A stretch of DNA of 64,000 nucleotides, taken from contig NZ_CP132313.1 in NCBI RefSeq assembly GCF_030733845.1, forward strand, positions 310,001 to 374,000. The letters run 5' to 3'. Positions within the stretch are counted from its first letter, which is position 1. Every line of letters starts with the position of its first letter. Below are positions 16,931 to 25,818 of this stretch, piece after piece. The notes beneath the pieces were generated by a model that worked only from the letters and a program-made list of their open reading frames with translations, was not told the DNA's origin and did not search any database. Source of the DNA: Shinella zoogloeoides. GTDB lineage: Bacteria; Pseudomonadota; Alphaproteobacteria; Rhizobiales; Rhizobiaceae. The position numbers and the translations under genes are program-made.

Positions 16931-17019
16931 TGCCTTCAAAGTGGGGCGGCGCTTTAATCGCCGCCTCATCCCTCAATCGGGCCGCGTACCGCCGGTCCCC
17001 TCCGCGATGGAGAAAAGAC

Positions 17020-17184
17020 ATGCGAAAACATCGCTTTGAACAGCAGCAGGACCCCGGATTCGGTATCGGCTTTCCCGTGGGCGTCATCGCCTTTTGCATG
17101 CTCGCCATCATCGGCTATCTCCTGGCGCTGGGCGTCCAGGTACCCCCGCCGCAATCCGGCGTCTATCTCGCCTCCGACCGATAG
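17020..17184 (+). CDS. 54-residue membrane protein
   Basis: The ATG at 17020 follows GGAGAAAAG. The protein MRKHRFEQQQDPGFGIGFPV continues into one transmembrane helix (GVIAFCMLAIIGYLLALGVQ) and a short tail with PPPQSGVYLASDR. It directly follows the DUF1236 gene and may share its promoter. A longer start at 16930 overlaps the previous stop but lacks a ribosome site. No family recognised. Confidence 0.5.
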   Translation: MRKHRFEQQQDPGFGIGFPVGVIAFCMLAIIGYLLALGVQVPPPQSGVYLASDR

Positions 17185-17214
17185 CGCACAGCGAGTGCAA
17201 GACGGCTGGCGCCC

Positions 17215-17920
17215 GTGCATCATGCCGCCGCACCACATGCCAAGCAATGTCCAGACCATGCCGAGGCCGGCACAGCCCAGAAGGACCGGCATCGCCCCCA
17301 TTTTGAGGCGGAAGATGGCGATAAACGCTGCGAGCGTGAGCACGACGGACGGCCAGTCCACCGACACCGGCACCGGGAGGTCGAGGGAAACCGGGCCGAA
17401 CTGATGGGAGCCGACCTCCCGGAACAGCACATGCAGCCCGAACCAAACGGCGAGGTTGACGATAACGCCAACGACGGCGGCGGTGATCGCCGCCATGCCG
17501 CCGGAGATCGCGGCATTTCCCCTGAGCCGCTCGATAAAGGGCGCGCCGAGGAAGATCCGGAGGAAACAGGGCACGAACGTCACCCAGGTCGCAAGCATGG
17601 CGGCGAGCGTCGCCGCCAGCAGCGGATCGACCCCGCCCGGCGCGCGGAAGGCCGCCATGAAGCCGACGAACTGGAGCACCATGATCAACGGCCCGGGCGT
17701 GGTCTCGGCCATGCCGAGCCCGTCGAGCATTCGCCCGGCCGCAGCCAGCCGAAATTCTGCACCGCCTCCTGCGCCACATAGGACAGCACCGCATAGGCGC
17801 CACCGAAGGTCACAACCGCCATCTTGCTGAAGAACACGCCGATTTCGGTGAACACATCATGTGGTCCAAGACCGAGGTAGAGGAGGAGAACCGGCCCCAG
17901 CCACAGAACGAGCAGGGTGC
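17215..17920 (-). pseudogene. chromate transporter (ChrA family), truncated and frameshifted
   Basis: On the minus strand the reading begins inside the protein at about 17920 (LYLGLGPHDVFTEIGVFFSKMAVVTFGGAYAVLSYVAQEAV). It shifts frame near 17730 and continues TTPGPLIMVLQFVGFMAAF, then hydrophobic helices to GMVWTLLG near 17235. FGGAYAVL and TPGPL are conserved motifs of the second half of ChrA-type CHR proteins. The N-terminal half is missing, so it cannot work. An IS3 element lies about 140 bases away, which may explain the loss. Confidence 0.8.
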
Positions 17921-18027
17921 AAGGACACAAATGCCGACTTTTTCAAAGAGGACAACGTGGGTCGGGAACCCGGCTTATTCCTTTCATCGCAGGGCGCTGG
18001 AATGCGCCCGTCTTCCTGTCGCGCTGG

Positions 18028-18050
18028 GCCCGCCTTGAAAGGAATCGAAC
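18028..18050. repeat. copy of a dispersed tRNA T-arm-like motif
   Basis: The sequence includes CTTGAAAGGAATCGAACC. Its complement, GGTTCGATTCC, looks like a tRNA T-loop. Similar copies occur near 31566, 41429 and 42698. The flanks do not fold as a complete tRNA. Confidence 0.4.
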
Positions 18051-18115
18051 CAACGACGGATCTGAACCGCACCGGGTTTGCCGGAGGCTCCAACTTCTGA
18101 GAGAGTGGAGCCGAT

Positions 18116-18442
18116 ATGAGCAAGACAACGAACAAGTTTTCACCTGAAGTCCGCCAACGCGCCATCCGTATGGTGCTGGATCACGAGGCAGAGCACCCGT
18201 CGCGGTGGGCGGCCGTTTCATCTATTGCGGGCAAGATTGGTTGCTCGCCAGCCACGCTGCATGAATGGGTGAAGAAGACCGAGGTCGACAGCGGCAAACG
18301 AGCAGGCTTGCCGACTGACGCGGCCGAGAAGATGAAGGCTCTGGAGCGGGAGAACTGCGAGCTTCGTCAGGCCAACGAGATTTTGCGCAAGGCGTCTGCT
18401 TATTTCGCGATGGCGGAGCTCGATCGCCCCTTCAAACGGTGA
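18116..18442 (+). CDS. IS3-family transposase OrfA
   Basis: This 108-residue protein has the IS3 OrfA helix-turn-helix ([17 protein letters not shown], then [18 protein letters not shown]) and a C-terminal leucine-zipper-like helix ([20 protein letters not shown], then [13 protein letters not shown]). It binds the element ends and is joined to OrfB by programmed -1 frameshifting. The orfB frame opens at 18439, overlapping the orfA end by four bases, as expected. The gene is intact. Confidence 0.9.
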   Translation: MSKTTNKFSPEVRQRAIRMVLDHEAEHPSRWAAVSSIAGKIGCSPATLHEWVKKTEVDSGKRAGLPTDAAEKMKALERENCELRQANEILRKASAYFAMAELDRPFKR

Positions 18443-19042
18443 TCTCGTTCATCGACGAACACCGTAGCGTGTTCGGGGTCGAGCCGATCTGCAGGCTTTT
18501 GCCGATTGCCCCATCAACCTACTACGAGAACGTCGCCAAGCGCTTGGATAGGGACCGCCTGTCGGTTCGCGCCCGCAGCGATATCGGCCTGAAGATCGAG
18601 ATACGCCGGGTGTTCAATGAGAACTTCCAGGTCTACGGGGTGCGTAAAGTCTGGCGGCAGTTGCAGCGAGAAGGCTACGCCATCGCCCGCTGCACGGTCG
18701 CTCGGCTTATGAGGTCGATGAGCGTGCAGGAGATCATTCGAACCGGTCCGCACGACATTCTCGGACAAGGCAGCCCCGAGCCCGCTTGACCGGGTAAGCC
18801 GCCAGTTCAAAGCCCTAGCACCAAACAGGCTGTGGGTCTCGGACTTCACCTATGTCGCGACCTGGCAGGGCTTCGTCTATGCGGCGTTCGTGATCGACGT
18901 CTTTGCCCGACGCATCGTTGGTTGGCGGGCGAGCCGGACGGCACATGCGAGCTTTGTCCTTGATGCCCTTGAACAGGCACTTCATGATCGGCGTCCCGTT
19001 CATGGCGGCGGGCTCGTGCACCATTCGGACAGGGGCGTTCAA

Positions 19043-20502
19043 GGCAGATTCAACCGGTCGCTGCAACACCCCAAACATGGAGGTGTTTATTGTGACGGGA
19101 AGACGGAAATCAGAGCGGTCAACGCGGCAGAAATTATCCTCGCCAGGGCGACCACCGGTGTGGCAGCGTGAGAACCTGTGCCGGTTCTGGCGAGAAATAG
19201 CGGCAGGCTTGTCCAGCGAGGATGCCGCTGTGGAAGCCGGCGTCTCTGCCCCCGTTGGGAACCGGTGGTTTCGGAGTTCAGGCGGTATGCCTCCCACACA
19301 TCTTTCGCCCTCGGCAATAACACTCAGGAATCGCAGCCTGACGTTCAGAGAGCGAGAGGAAATTGCTTTGGAATGCGCCCGCGGTACTGGAATCCGTGCT
19401 ATCGCACGTAAATTGGGACGATCACCGAGCACAATCTCGCGCGAGATCAGGCGCAATTCAGCGACACGCGGCGGCGACTTCGACTATCGTGCGATTACTG
19501 CACAGTGGCATGCTGATCGAGCGGCTCGACGGCCGAAGGTGGCAAAACTTGCAGCTAATGTTGCCCTTCGCGACTACGTCCAGGACCGACTCGCTGGCCT
19601 CATTGCCACACCCGACGGCATCGCCTTCGATGGCCCGATCGTGGTATGGAAAGGACGCCGGGCCGTTCATCGGCAAAGCCGACGCTGGTCCAAAGCCTGG
19701 AGCCCGGAACAGATTGCGCGGCGTCTGAGACTGGACTTCCCCGAGGACGCGACCATGCGCATCAGCCACGAAGCCATCTATCAGGCGCTTTACATTCAAG
19801 GCCGAGGCGCTCTGAAGCGTGAACTATCGGCCTGCTTGCGTTCCGGTCGAGCGCTGAGGTTGCCTCGCGAACGCGCTCGCAGCCGTGGCAAGTCCTTTCT
19901 TGGTGATGCACTGATGATCAGCGACCGCCCCGCGGAGATTGGCGATAGAGCGGTGCCCGGTCACTGGGAAGGTGATCTCATACTCGGTCTCGGCAGCTCC
20001 GCGATCGGCACTCTAGTCGAACGCACGACACGATTCACAATGCTCCTGCACCTGCCACGCATGGAAGGTCACGGAATCAAAAAATCCGTCAAGAACGGTC
20101 CTGCACTCGCTGGACACGGCGCTGAAGCGGTTCGTGATGCGATCGCTGAGACCATCATGGAACTTCCGGCGCATCTACGCCGATCCCTGACCTGGGACCA
20201 GGGCACAGAAATGTCTCAGCACGCACAGCTTAGGATCGACACTGGCCTGGATATCTACTTCTGTGACCCTCAAAGTCCGTGGCAGCGTGGAAGCAACGAA
20301 AACACCAACGGTTTGCTACGTCAGTACTTTCCGAAGGGAACAGATCTGAGCCAGCACGGAGCCGGTGAGCTCAGCGCTGTAGCGCATGCCCTTAATAGCA
20401 GGCCTCGCAAGACGCTGGGTTATCGCACACCAGCAGAAGCGCTCGACGGCCTGCTTAAATCGGATATGATCGAAGGTGTTGCAGCGACCGGTTGAATCTG
20501 CC
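19043..20502 (+). mobile_element. IS30-family insertion sequence, apparently intact
   Basis: Perfect 28-base terminal inverted repeats (19043-19070 and 20475-20502) bound a 1460-bp element with one full transposase gene. A three-base direct repeat CAA (19040-19042 and 20503-20505) is the target duplication. It sits in the orfB of the IS3 element. Confidence 0.93.
19077..20495 (+). CDS. IS30-family transposase
   Basis: The 472-residue protein includes the IS30 N-terminal HTH region (REEIALECARGTGIRAIARKLGRSPSTISREI), AWSPEQIARRL-type WSPEQIARRLRLDFP, and the DDE core: VPGHWEGDLILG with the first acid, LTWDQGTEMSQH with the second, and GSNENTNGLLRQYFPKGTD with the final Glu. The frame is open from before the element, but the first in-element ATG is at 19077. 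Its stop lies within the right terminal repeat. No frameshift is seen, so the element may be active. Confidence 0.92.
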   Translation: MEVFIVTGRRKSERSTRQKLSSPGRPPVWQRENLCRFWREIAAGLSSEDAAVEAGVSAPVGNRWFRSSGGMPPTHLSPSAITLRNRSLTFREREEIALECARGTGIRAIARKLGRSPSTISREIRRNSATRGGDFDYRAITAQWHADRAARRPKVAKLAANVALRDYVQDRLAGLIATPDGIAFDGPIVVWKGRRAVHRQSRRWSKAWSPEQIARRLRLDFPEDATMRISHEAIYQALYIQGRGALKRELSACLRSGRALRLPRERARSRGKSFLGDALMISDRPAEIGDRAVPGHWEGDLILGLGSSAIGTLVERTTRFTMLLHLPRMEGHGIKKSVKNGPALAGHGAEAVRDAIAETIMELPAHLRRSLTWDQGTEMSQHAQLRIDTGLDIYFCDPQSPWQRGSNENTNGLLRQYFPKGTDLSQHGAGELSAVAHALNSRPRKTLGYRTPAEALDGLLKSDMIEGVAATG

Positions 20503-20837
20503 CAATACGTGTCCAGCCGGTATTCCGAGCGGCTGGCAGAAGCTGGCATTGAGCCGTCTGTCGGAGTGTCGGCGACAGTTATGATAATGCCCTCGCCGAA
20601 ACGATCAACGGTCTCTACAAGGCCGAGGTCATCCATCGGCGCGGACCATGGAGGAACTTCGAAGCGGTGGAATTCGCCACTCTGGAATGGGTCGACTGGT
20701 TCAACAACCGTCGCCTTCTGGAGCCCATCGGCAACATACCGCCAGCCGAAGCCGAAGAACGATATTACGCCATGCTGGATGCACCGGCCGTGGCCGCATA
20801 ACTTAAACGAAATGGCCTCCGGCAAACCCGGTGCGGT

Positions 20838-20960
20838 TCAAAGAGCCGGCTTTGAATCAACCGCATAGTAGTCAGATGCCCACGCGGCAAGTATGGCTCG
20901 CTTGTCATCGATCGACAGAGATGGGGACCTTACGACATCGATCGGCCGCTGGAGCTGCAT
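20838..20960 (-). pseudogene. small rhizobial hypothetical gene cut by IS3
   Basis: From an ATG at 20960 the frame reads MQLQRPIDVVRSPSLSIDDK, then RAILAAWASDYYAVDSKPAL, and stops at a TGA made at the IS3 junction (20838-20840). The pattern LSxxxKRAILAxWASDxxAV is that of a short conserved hypothetical family of Rhizobiaceae whose members run 20-30 residues longer. The C-terminus was lost to the insertion. Confidence 0.55.
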
Positions 20961-21040
20961 GCCTTGCATTAAAACCACGTGGCCATGGTGAGTGCCCGGT
21001 CGACCGCCTCCTGCAATATGGCGTTTTCCATAACAACACC

Positions 21041-21340
21041 TCATTGCACGTGGGGATCGCGGTAGCGTCGCTCACGATCCGCAGCAGTCGCAGTCGTGTC
21101 GGGGGCCAGCAGATCATGCATGGCGGAGAATGCTGCGAAGAGGCCGCGCGCCGTCTCTGCTTCGATTTCTCCGCGAAGTGCGGCCTGGCACGCTTTCATA
21201 GCTACGGAGTGCGCCGTGTCTCTGAATGATGTCGGCCATTCGGCGAGGTGTCGGTAAGCGTCCATCACGCTGCGAACTTCGGCAGGGAAGCCCAGGCCGA
21301 CTAGAATGGTGACAGGTTGTTCGAACATATCGGGTTTCAT
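21041..21340 (-). CDS. DUF982 family protein
   Basis: This 99-residue protein reads FEQPVTILVGLGFPAEVRSVMDAYRHLAEW, then AHSVAMKACQAALRGEIEAETARGLFAAFSAMHDLL, the full-length DUF982 pattern: a beta strand, the VGLG-P-E-V motif and two helices. DUF982 proteins are small, cytosolic, abundant on rhizobial plasmids and of unknown function. A GGAGAGAAC ribosome site precedes the ATG. It lies on the same strand as hsp20, 78 bases after it. Confidence 0.85.
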   Translation of the reverse strand: MKPDMFEQPVTILVGLGFPAEVRSVMDAYRHLAEWPTSFRDTAHSVAMKACQAALRGEIEAETARGLFAAFSAMHDLLAPDTTATAADRERRYRDPHVQ

Positions 21341-21417
21341 CGTTCTCTCCTTCCCAACCCGGAATGTTGATGGGCGCCACTGCAGTGGCGCCCTCGCTTA
21401 ATGCTTACGGCTGGAAT

Positions 21418-21891
21418 TTAAGCAGCCTTCTGTGCTTCGATCTGAGCCGGGCGGGGTGAGGTCAAAGCGGGCGAGCTCTGGATTGTAATCTTTCGAGGCT
21501 TCAGTGCCTCGGGGATCTCACGGACGAGCTCGATCGACAGGAGACCATTGCTCAGATCGGCCCCGTTCACCCTGACATGATCGGCAAGCTCGAAACGATG
21601 TTCGAACGGACGACCGGCAATGCCGCGATGCAGGTAGCCATCTGCCGAACCTTCCTGCTTCTTGCCGGTGACGGTTAGCAGATTGGATTGAAAACTGATG
21701 TCGAGATCGTCCTGGGCAAAGCCCGCCACCGCGATTGAGATGCGGTATGAGTCGTCGCCTGTTTTGACGATATCATAGGGCGGCCAGTCATTTGTTGAAC
21801 GGGCGCGCTGTGCGTTTTCCAGGAGATTGAAGATCCGGTCGAACCCAACGCTCGAGCGGTAGAGAGGTGCGTAGTCGTAAGATGTTGCCAT
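21418..21891 (-). CDS. Hsp20/alpha-crystallin small heat shock protein (IbpA-like)
   Basis: The ATG at 21891 lies eight bases after AAGGAGG; an ATG six bases earlier is too close to that site. The 157-residue protein reads MATSYDYAPLYRSSVGFDRI, NDWPPYDIVKTGDDSYRISIAVAGF, GIAGRPFEHRFELADHVRV and GLLSIELVREIPEALKPRKI, the class A alpha-crystallin pattern of rhizobial sHsps. It holds unfolding proteins for refolding by DnaK. A ROSE-type hairpin array in the 5' leader and an RpoH-like promoter (21985-22013) indicate control at both levels by heat. Confidence 0.93.
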   Translation of the reverse strand: MATSYDYAPLYRSSVGFDRIFNLLENAQRARSTNDWPPYDIVKTGDDSYRISIAVAGFAQDDLDISFQSNLLTVTGKKQEGSADGYLHRGIAGRPFEHRFELADHVRVNGADLSNGLLSIELVREIPEALKPRKITIQSSPALTSPRPAQIEAQKAA

Positions 21892-21984
21892 AGCCATATC
21901 CTCCTTGAAGCAACATGGGTACGGGAGTGCCAAAAGCAGCGCTCCCGGCGACGCCAGCCCTGTCTCAGCGGCTGGCGGGAAACG
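21892..21984 (-). promoter_or_regulatory. ROSE-type RNA thermometer in the hsp20 leader
   Basis: In the leader (minus strand) three stem-loops follow one another: CGCCAGCC paired with GGCTGGCG; GGGAG...TGC paired with GCA...CTCCC around a TTTT loop; and finally GTTGCTTC next to AAGGAGGAT. In the last, TTGCT can mask the Shine-Dalgarno AGGAGG, the hallmark of ROSE (repression of heat shock gene expression) elements in rhizobial small heat shock genes. Pairings were made by eye. Confidence 0.75.
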
Positions 21985-22013
21985 ATTTAGTTTTGACCAT
22001 TTTCCGATTCAAG
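21985..22013 (-). promoter_or_regulatory. RpoH-like heat shock promoter for hsp20
   Basis: On the minus strand: CTTGAA (22013-22008), 17 bases, CTAAAT (21990-21985). It is close to the alphaproteobacterial RpoH pattern CTTGAA-N17-CCTATAT and immediately precedes the ROSE leader. Confidence 0.5.
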
Positions 22014-22198
22014 ATCGGCGGCAAGATTTTTTTGCCGTCCCAAGTAGGCCTATCGTCAGTGCACTGATCGGCTGAGAACGCGATGCGGGTAGGCCGCCTT
22101 GAACTGCGAGATCATTGCGGATGAAACAAACTACGATGAAGCTGCATGAGCAAAATACATCTTCCCACCTAGCGAAGTATCATCGAACAATCTCCAAG

Positions 22199-23125
22199 CT
22201 ACGGCATAGGAAGGTGATCTGTCGCGGTCTGAGGTAACGGAACGGTTCTGCGGTTGGTGGACAGTTTCCGATACCTTGTCGGTGTCAAATTATGGTGGCG
22301 AAGAAACACTCGATTGAAATTTGACAGATTGCGATAACCCACCTCGAAGCAGATGTCCGTTATCGGCATAGCGGTATCGGTCAATAGCTGACCCGCCTTC
22401 CACATACGAAGCTTGTTGACGTGATCAGTGAAGCTGTGGCCGCTGTTTTTCTTGAAGAACCGCGAGAATGCGCTGTCGCTCATGCCAACCATGCGCGCCA
22501 TGTCCGGCAACCGGATGTCCTCGGAAAGATTGGCAAAGAGATATGCGAAGACCTGCTGCAGAGCTTCGAGCGAACCATAGCTCAGGTCCGGCACATAGGC
22601 TTCTGAAGACAGAGTGTCGAACTCGTCAGTGTCCCGCAGCAGCGAAAGCAATGACAGGAAAGTAGAAAGGCGCATCGAGCCGGTCTGGAACTCCATATCG
22701 AGTATCAGCGCCTCCGCCCGTTCCCGAGCCCGGCCCTTGAAAGAGAGCCCCCGCTGCGCGCGGGTAAGAAAGTCGCGCAGTCCCGTCAGTTCCGGCAGGA
22801 AGGCCGAGGCCTGCTCCATCTTGGCCGGCAGAAACTGGATGACGATGTCGCGTCCAGGGATGCGCTCATCCGGTCCGAGCGGCGTCACCCAATCGTGCGG
22901 CAGGTTGCTGCCGATGACGGAAATATGGCCGGGCGTGAACGCGCCGACATGATCACCTGCCAGCAGGACGCCGCTAGCATTGGGAATATAGTGGATCTCC
23001 ACCTCCGGATGGAAATTCCAGACGTTGCGTTCCCATGGATAGTCGTCGCGGCGCCAGAGAAACGACTCGTCCGCGCCGGTCAGGACATATTCAAATCGCG
23101 CGACCGTCGGTGAAATAGCTGACAT
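22199..23125 (-). CDS. AraC-family transcriptional regulator of the polyol cluster
   Basis: From the ATG at 23125 (GGGAGG nine bases upstream) the protein is 308 residues. The N-terminal cupin-like sensor has NVWNFHPEVEIHYIPNASG, then GDHVGAFTPGHISVIGSNLPHDW. The C-terminal double HTH has LPDMARMVGMSDSAFSRFFKK and ITDICFEVGYRNLSNFNRVF, then HHNLTPTRYRK. This is the AraC class that binds sugars or polyols. It is divergent from the ABC transporter operon (start 23371) and is its likely activator. The gene ends without a partner on its own strand. Confidence 0.92.
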   Translation of the reverse strand: MSAISPTVARFEYVLTGADESFLWRRDDYPWERNVWNFHPEVEIHYIPNASGVLLAGDHVGAFTPGHISVIGSNLPHDWVTPLGPDERIPGRDIVIQFLPAKMEQASAFLPELTGLRDFLTRAQRGLSFKGRARERAEALILDMEFQTGSMRLSTFLSLLSLLRDTDEFDTLSSEAYVPDLSYGSLEALQQVFAYLFANLSEDIRLPDMARMVGMSDSAFSRFFKKNSGHSFTDHVNKLRMWKAGQLLTDTAMPITDICFEVGYRNLSNFNRVFLRHHNLTPTRYRKLSTNRRTVPLPQTATDHLPMP

Positions 23126-23370
23126 TGTGACCATCCTCCCAAGGTATCCGAGCATGCGCGTTGCGACGGCAATCGATATTCGATTGTGCAATGCACACAA
23201 GAATTCATGTATATATTCGGCATTTCGCGCATGAGAGTATTAGTATTGCGCAACGCCCGCGCTTGTGTCCACCCGTTCTTTTTACAACTATTGAGGTCCG
23301 TTGGGCGTTTTGGAGGAGAGTTTACAACGCACAACCGGACCGATTTTTGCGATCCAAATGGAGGAGAAAC

Positions 23371-24801
23371 ATGAACAGTTTCGTCAAAGCCGCGGGCGTC
23401 GGCGTCATTTCGCTTGGCCTTTGGAGCTCGGCCGCTCTTGCCCAGGATTCCTGGTGGAAGACTGCCGCCCAGCCCTATCAGGGCGTGACCATCCGGGGCA
23501 TCTCGGAATCGACCCCAGCGTCGAAATATGTCGAGCAGGTGCTCGGTCCGAAATTCACCGAGGAGACCGGCATCAAGGTCGAGTTCGAGGCGACCTCGTG
23601 GGACCAGATGTACGACAAGGCGATCAAGGACATGGAAGCCAATACCGGCATCTATGACTTCGTCTATATCGAGCAGGATATCGTCTATACGTATCTGGCC
23701 CGGAACTTCCTGGTCGATATCACCAAGTCGCTCGTCGACAATGCGAAGATCGCTTCGCCCGACTTCAAGCCTGAGAATTTCACCACGTTCCTGAACTATT
23801 TCAAGGATCCGAAGTCGGGCGATGTCATGGGCGTGCCCATGGAAGCATTCATCAAGCCCTACCTGTATCGCAAGGATCTTTTCGACGATCCGGCGATCCA
23901 GAAGGCCTACAAGGATGCCACCGGTGCGGATCTGAAGCCCGCGACGACGCATGAAGAATACACCCAGATCGCCAAGTTCTTCACCGAATACGGCGCGGAC
24001 AAGGAGCTCTGGGGAACCACCGTCCAGGCCTCGTCGAGCCACCCCGCCGCGTTCTATGAATTCTTCGAGTCGATTGCGCCGACCTTCGGCGTGTACAACT
24101 GGGGCATCGATGGCACGACCTTCGCGGCCACTGAAGCGAATGGCGGCCAGATGAACTCGGCTGCGGCGAAGAAGGCGCTCAACTACTGGGTCGGCCTGCT
24201 GAAATATGCCCCGCCGGAATCGACGTCGTCCACCTGGGACGAGGTTGCCGGGACATTTGCCGCCGGCCGCGCAGCCCAAGGTCTCGTCTACGGTGAAAAC
24301 GCTGCCTGGATCGCGACCGACGCATCCAAATCGACCGTTGTTGGCAAGGTGGGGGTGGCATTGCCTCCGGTTGAGGCGGGTGTCCTAGAGGCGGCAGAAG
24401 CCGGCAAGGGATATATCGGCTACTACGACGGCGGCGCCTTCGGCATTCCGCATTCGTCGAAGAACAAGGACGCCTCGCTGCTCTTCCTGCAATATATCGG
24501 GCAGGCTTCGGTGCAGACTGACTGGGCGCTGGCCGGCTCCCGCATCGTCATGAACTCGACCTACGACGATCCAAAGATTGTTGAACAGGACAAAAAAGTG
24601 AACGGTTACTACACGCTGATGCGTGACGATGGAAAGCTGTTTGCCGGTGCTCCGCCGTACCCGTTCCACTCGCAAGTGCTGCAGGTCGTCGCGCCGTTCA
24701 TCTACAAAGCCATCGTCGGTGAAATCAAGCCGGACGAGGCGCTGGACCAGGCCGCTACCGCAGCCGAAGCTGAGCTCGTGAAGCTCGGCTACCGCAAGTA
24801 A
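23371..24801 (+). CDS. ABC transporter substrate-binding protein, polyol/carbohydrate type (family 1)
   Basis: The ATG at 23371 follows GGAGGAGA and gives 476 residues. A signal peptide ([15 protein letters not shown], cleaved before QDSWW) leads into a family-1 solute-binding fold: [21 protein letters not shown], then [37 protein letters not shown] and [16 protein letters not shown]. It is the periplasmic receptor of the importer encoded downstream. The flanking dehydrogenases point to xylitol, ribitol or a related polyol, though the ligand cannot be read from sequence. Longer upstream open frames lack a signal peptide. Confidence 0.92.
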   Translation: MNSFVKAAGVGVISLGLWSSAALAQDSWWKTAAQPYQGVTIRGISESTPASKYVEQVLGPKFTEETGIKVEFEATSWDQMYDKAIKDMEANTGIYDFVYIEQDIVYTYLARNFLVDITKSLVDNAKIASPDFKPENFTTFLNYFKDPKSGDVMGVPMEAFIKPYLYRKDLFDDPAIQKAYKDATGADLKPATTHEEYTQIAKFFTEYGADKELWGTTVQASSSHPAAFYEFFESIAPTFGVYNWGIDGTTFAATEANGGQMNSAAAKKALNYWVGLLKYAPPESTSSTWDEVAGTFAAGRAAQGLVYGENAAWIATDASKSTVVGKVGVALPPVEAGVLEAAEAGKGYIGYYDGGAFGIPHSSKNKDASLLFLQYIGQASVQTDWALAGSRIVMNSTYDDPKIVEQDKKVNGYYTLMRDDGKLFAGAPPYPFHSQVLQVVAPFIYKAIVGEIKPDEALDQAATAAEAELVKLGYRK

Positions 24802-24823
24802 CAAACCGTACCTCCCGGCGGTT

Positions 24824-24861
24824 GGCGGTCGCCTTTGATAAAAGGTGGCCGCCCCGTTTTC
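24824..24861 (+). terminator. hairpin plus T-run after the substrate-binding gene (attenuator or stabiliser)
   Basis: A strong stem (GGCGG...CTTT paired with AAAGG...CCGCC, loop GATA) is followed by CCGTTTTCT. Placed between the receptor and permease genes, it can lower downstream transcription and protect the receptor mRNA, as in many ABC importer operons. Confidence 0.65.
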
Positions 24862-24939
24862 TGACTGCGTTCCGCGGGTCTGTCCGCGACGCTGATTACC
24901 GGGCATGAAAGACTTACGCACAATCTGACGGAGCGAAGG

Positions 24940-25818
24940 ATGAGACAATCCAACATCGGATGGCTGTTTCTGGCACCAGCCACGCTAATCCTGTTCGTTG
25001 TGGGGTTTATTCCCTTCATCTATATTCTTTATGTCGGGTTCTTCGACTGGAACACCAACGCAGTCGATCCCACCCTGCGCTGGGCCGGCCTGCAGAATTA
25101 TCGCAGCCTCGTTTTCGACGCGACGTTCCTGAACTCGCTTGCGCGCACGCTGGTCTTTGCCTTCTTCGTCGTCATAAGCGAACTGTTGTTAGGCTACGTC
25201 TTGGCCCGCGCACTGATGGCGGACCGCCTATGGGGCCGGCAGTTCTTCCGCACGATCCACACATTGCCGATCGTTGTCGCGCCCATCGCAGTCGGCGCCA
25301 CCTGGCGACTGCTGTGCGTTCCGGGCTTCGGCATCGTGCCCTATTATCTGAAACTGTGGTTCGGCATCGACTACAACATCTCGACCAATGCCTTTCACGC
25401 CTTCTCTACGGCGATCATTATGGACCTGTGGCACTGGACGCCATTCGTCACCCTGTCGCTCATGGCGGGCCTGACCGCCCTGCCGAAAGAACCGCTTGAA
25501 CAAGCGCAGATCGATGGCGGCAACAAGCTGCAGATTTTCTGGTATGTGATCGTACCGATGTTGAAGCCGGTCCTGCTGACAACCGTCTTCATCCGGCTGA
25601 TGGACGCGCTGCGCTCGGTTGATGAAATCTGGATGCTGACCAAGGGCGGTCCGGCCGAGGCGACCCGGTTCATCGGCCTTCATATCTGGATCAACGTCTT
25701 TCCGAAGACGGACTACGGCTATGGCGCGGCCATGTCCCTTCTCACGCTTTACGTCACCATCGTTTTGAGCTGGCTGCTGTTCGTCGCCATGACCGGCCGC
25801 AAGGGAGGCGCACAATGA
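24940..25818 (+). CDS. carbohydrate/polyol ABC transporter permease (MalF-type)
   Basis: This 292-residue protein begins [23 protein letters not shown] and has six predicted helices. The EAA-loop region reads [31 protein letters not shown], with the conserved EAxxxDGA-like motif that contacts the ATPase. Helix and loop order matches the MalF/UgpA-type CUT1 subfamily. It overlaps the next permease by four bases (ATGA). It is paired with the receptor at 23371 and the ATPase at 28740. Confidence 0.93.
   Translation: MRQSNIGWLFLAPATLILFVVGFIPFIYILYVGFFDWNTNAVDPTLRWAGLQNYRSLVFDATFLNSLARTLVFAFFVVISELLLGYVLARALMADRLWGRQFFRTIHTLPIVVAPIAVGATWRLLCVPGFGIVPYYLKLWFGIDYNISTNAFHAFSTAIIMDLWHWTPFVTLSLMAGLTALPKEPLEQAQIDGGNKLQIFWYVIVPMLKPVLLTTVFIRLMDALRSVDEIWMLTKGGPAEATRFIGLHIWINVFPKTDYGYGAAMSLLTLYVTIVLSWLLFVAMTGRKGGAQ

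Larger units (their letters stand above)
18439..20801 (+). pseudogene. IS3-family transposase OrfB, frameshifted and split by IS30
   Basis: The first part ([20 protein letters not shown] to LMRSMSVQEIIR) is followed by a frameshift near 18755. The frame then reads NRLWVSDFTYVATWQGFVYAAFVIDVFARRIVGW to HHSDRGVQ, where the IS30 copy enters at 19043. After it, from 20503, the protein resumes YVSSRYSERLAEAGIEPSVG, needs another one-base correction at GDSYDNALAETING, and ends at the TAA at 20801. DDE motifs are recognisable (SDFTY, HSDRG, ETING). Removing IS30 and one CAA repeat restores the local frame, but the other two frameshifts show it was already inactive or decayed later. Confidence 0.85.
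18063..20840 (+). mobile_element. IS3-family element, interrupted by an IS30-family element
   Basis: Terminal inverted repeats of 26 bases (18063-18088 and 20815-20840, outer bases TGAACCGCACCGGG) match perfectly. Between them lie orfA, orfB and, inside orfB, the IS30 insertion (19043-20502). Without the insertion the element would be about 1.3 kb, normal for IS3. No target duplication is obvious. The right end cuts a small minus-strand gene. A degenerate copy of the same right end is seen near 49826-49851. Confidence 0.88.

Noticed and set aside
18028..18050. tRNA gene on the minus strand
   Set aside because: Only a T-loop-like stretch is present; no acceptor, D or anticodon stems can be drawn.
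23080..24279. 399-codon minus-strand frame opposite the substrate-binding protein
   Set aside because: Opposite strand has a signal peptide and solute-binding fold; this frame is an antisense shadow.
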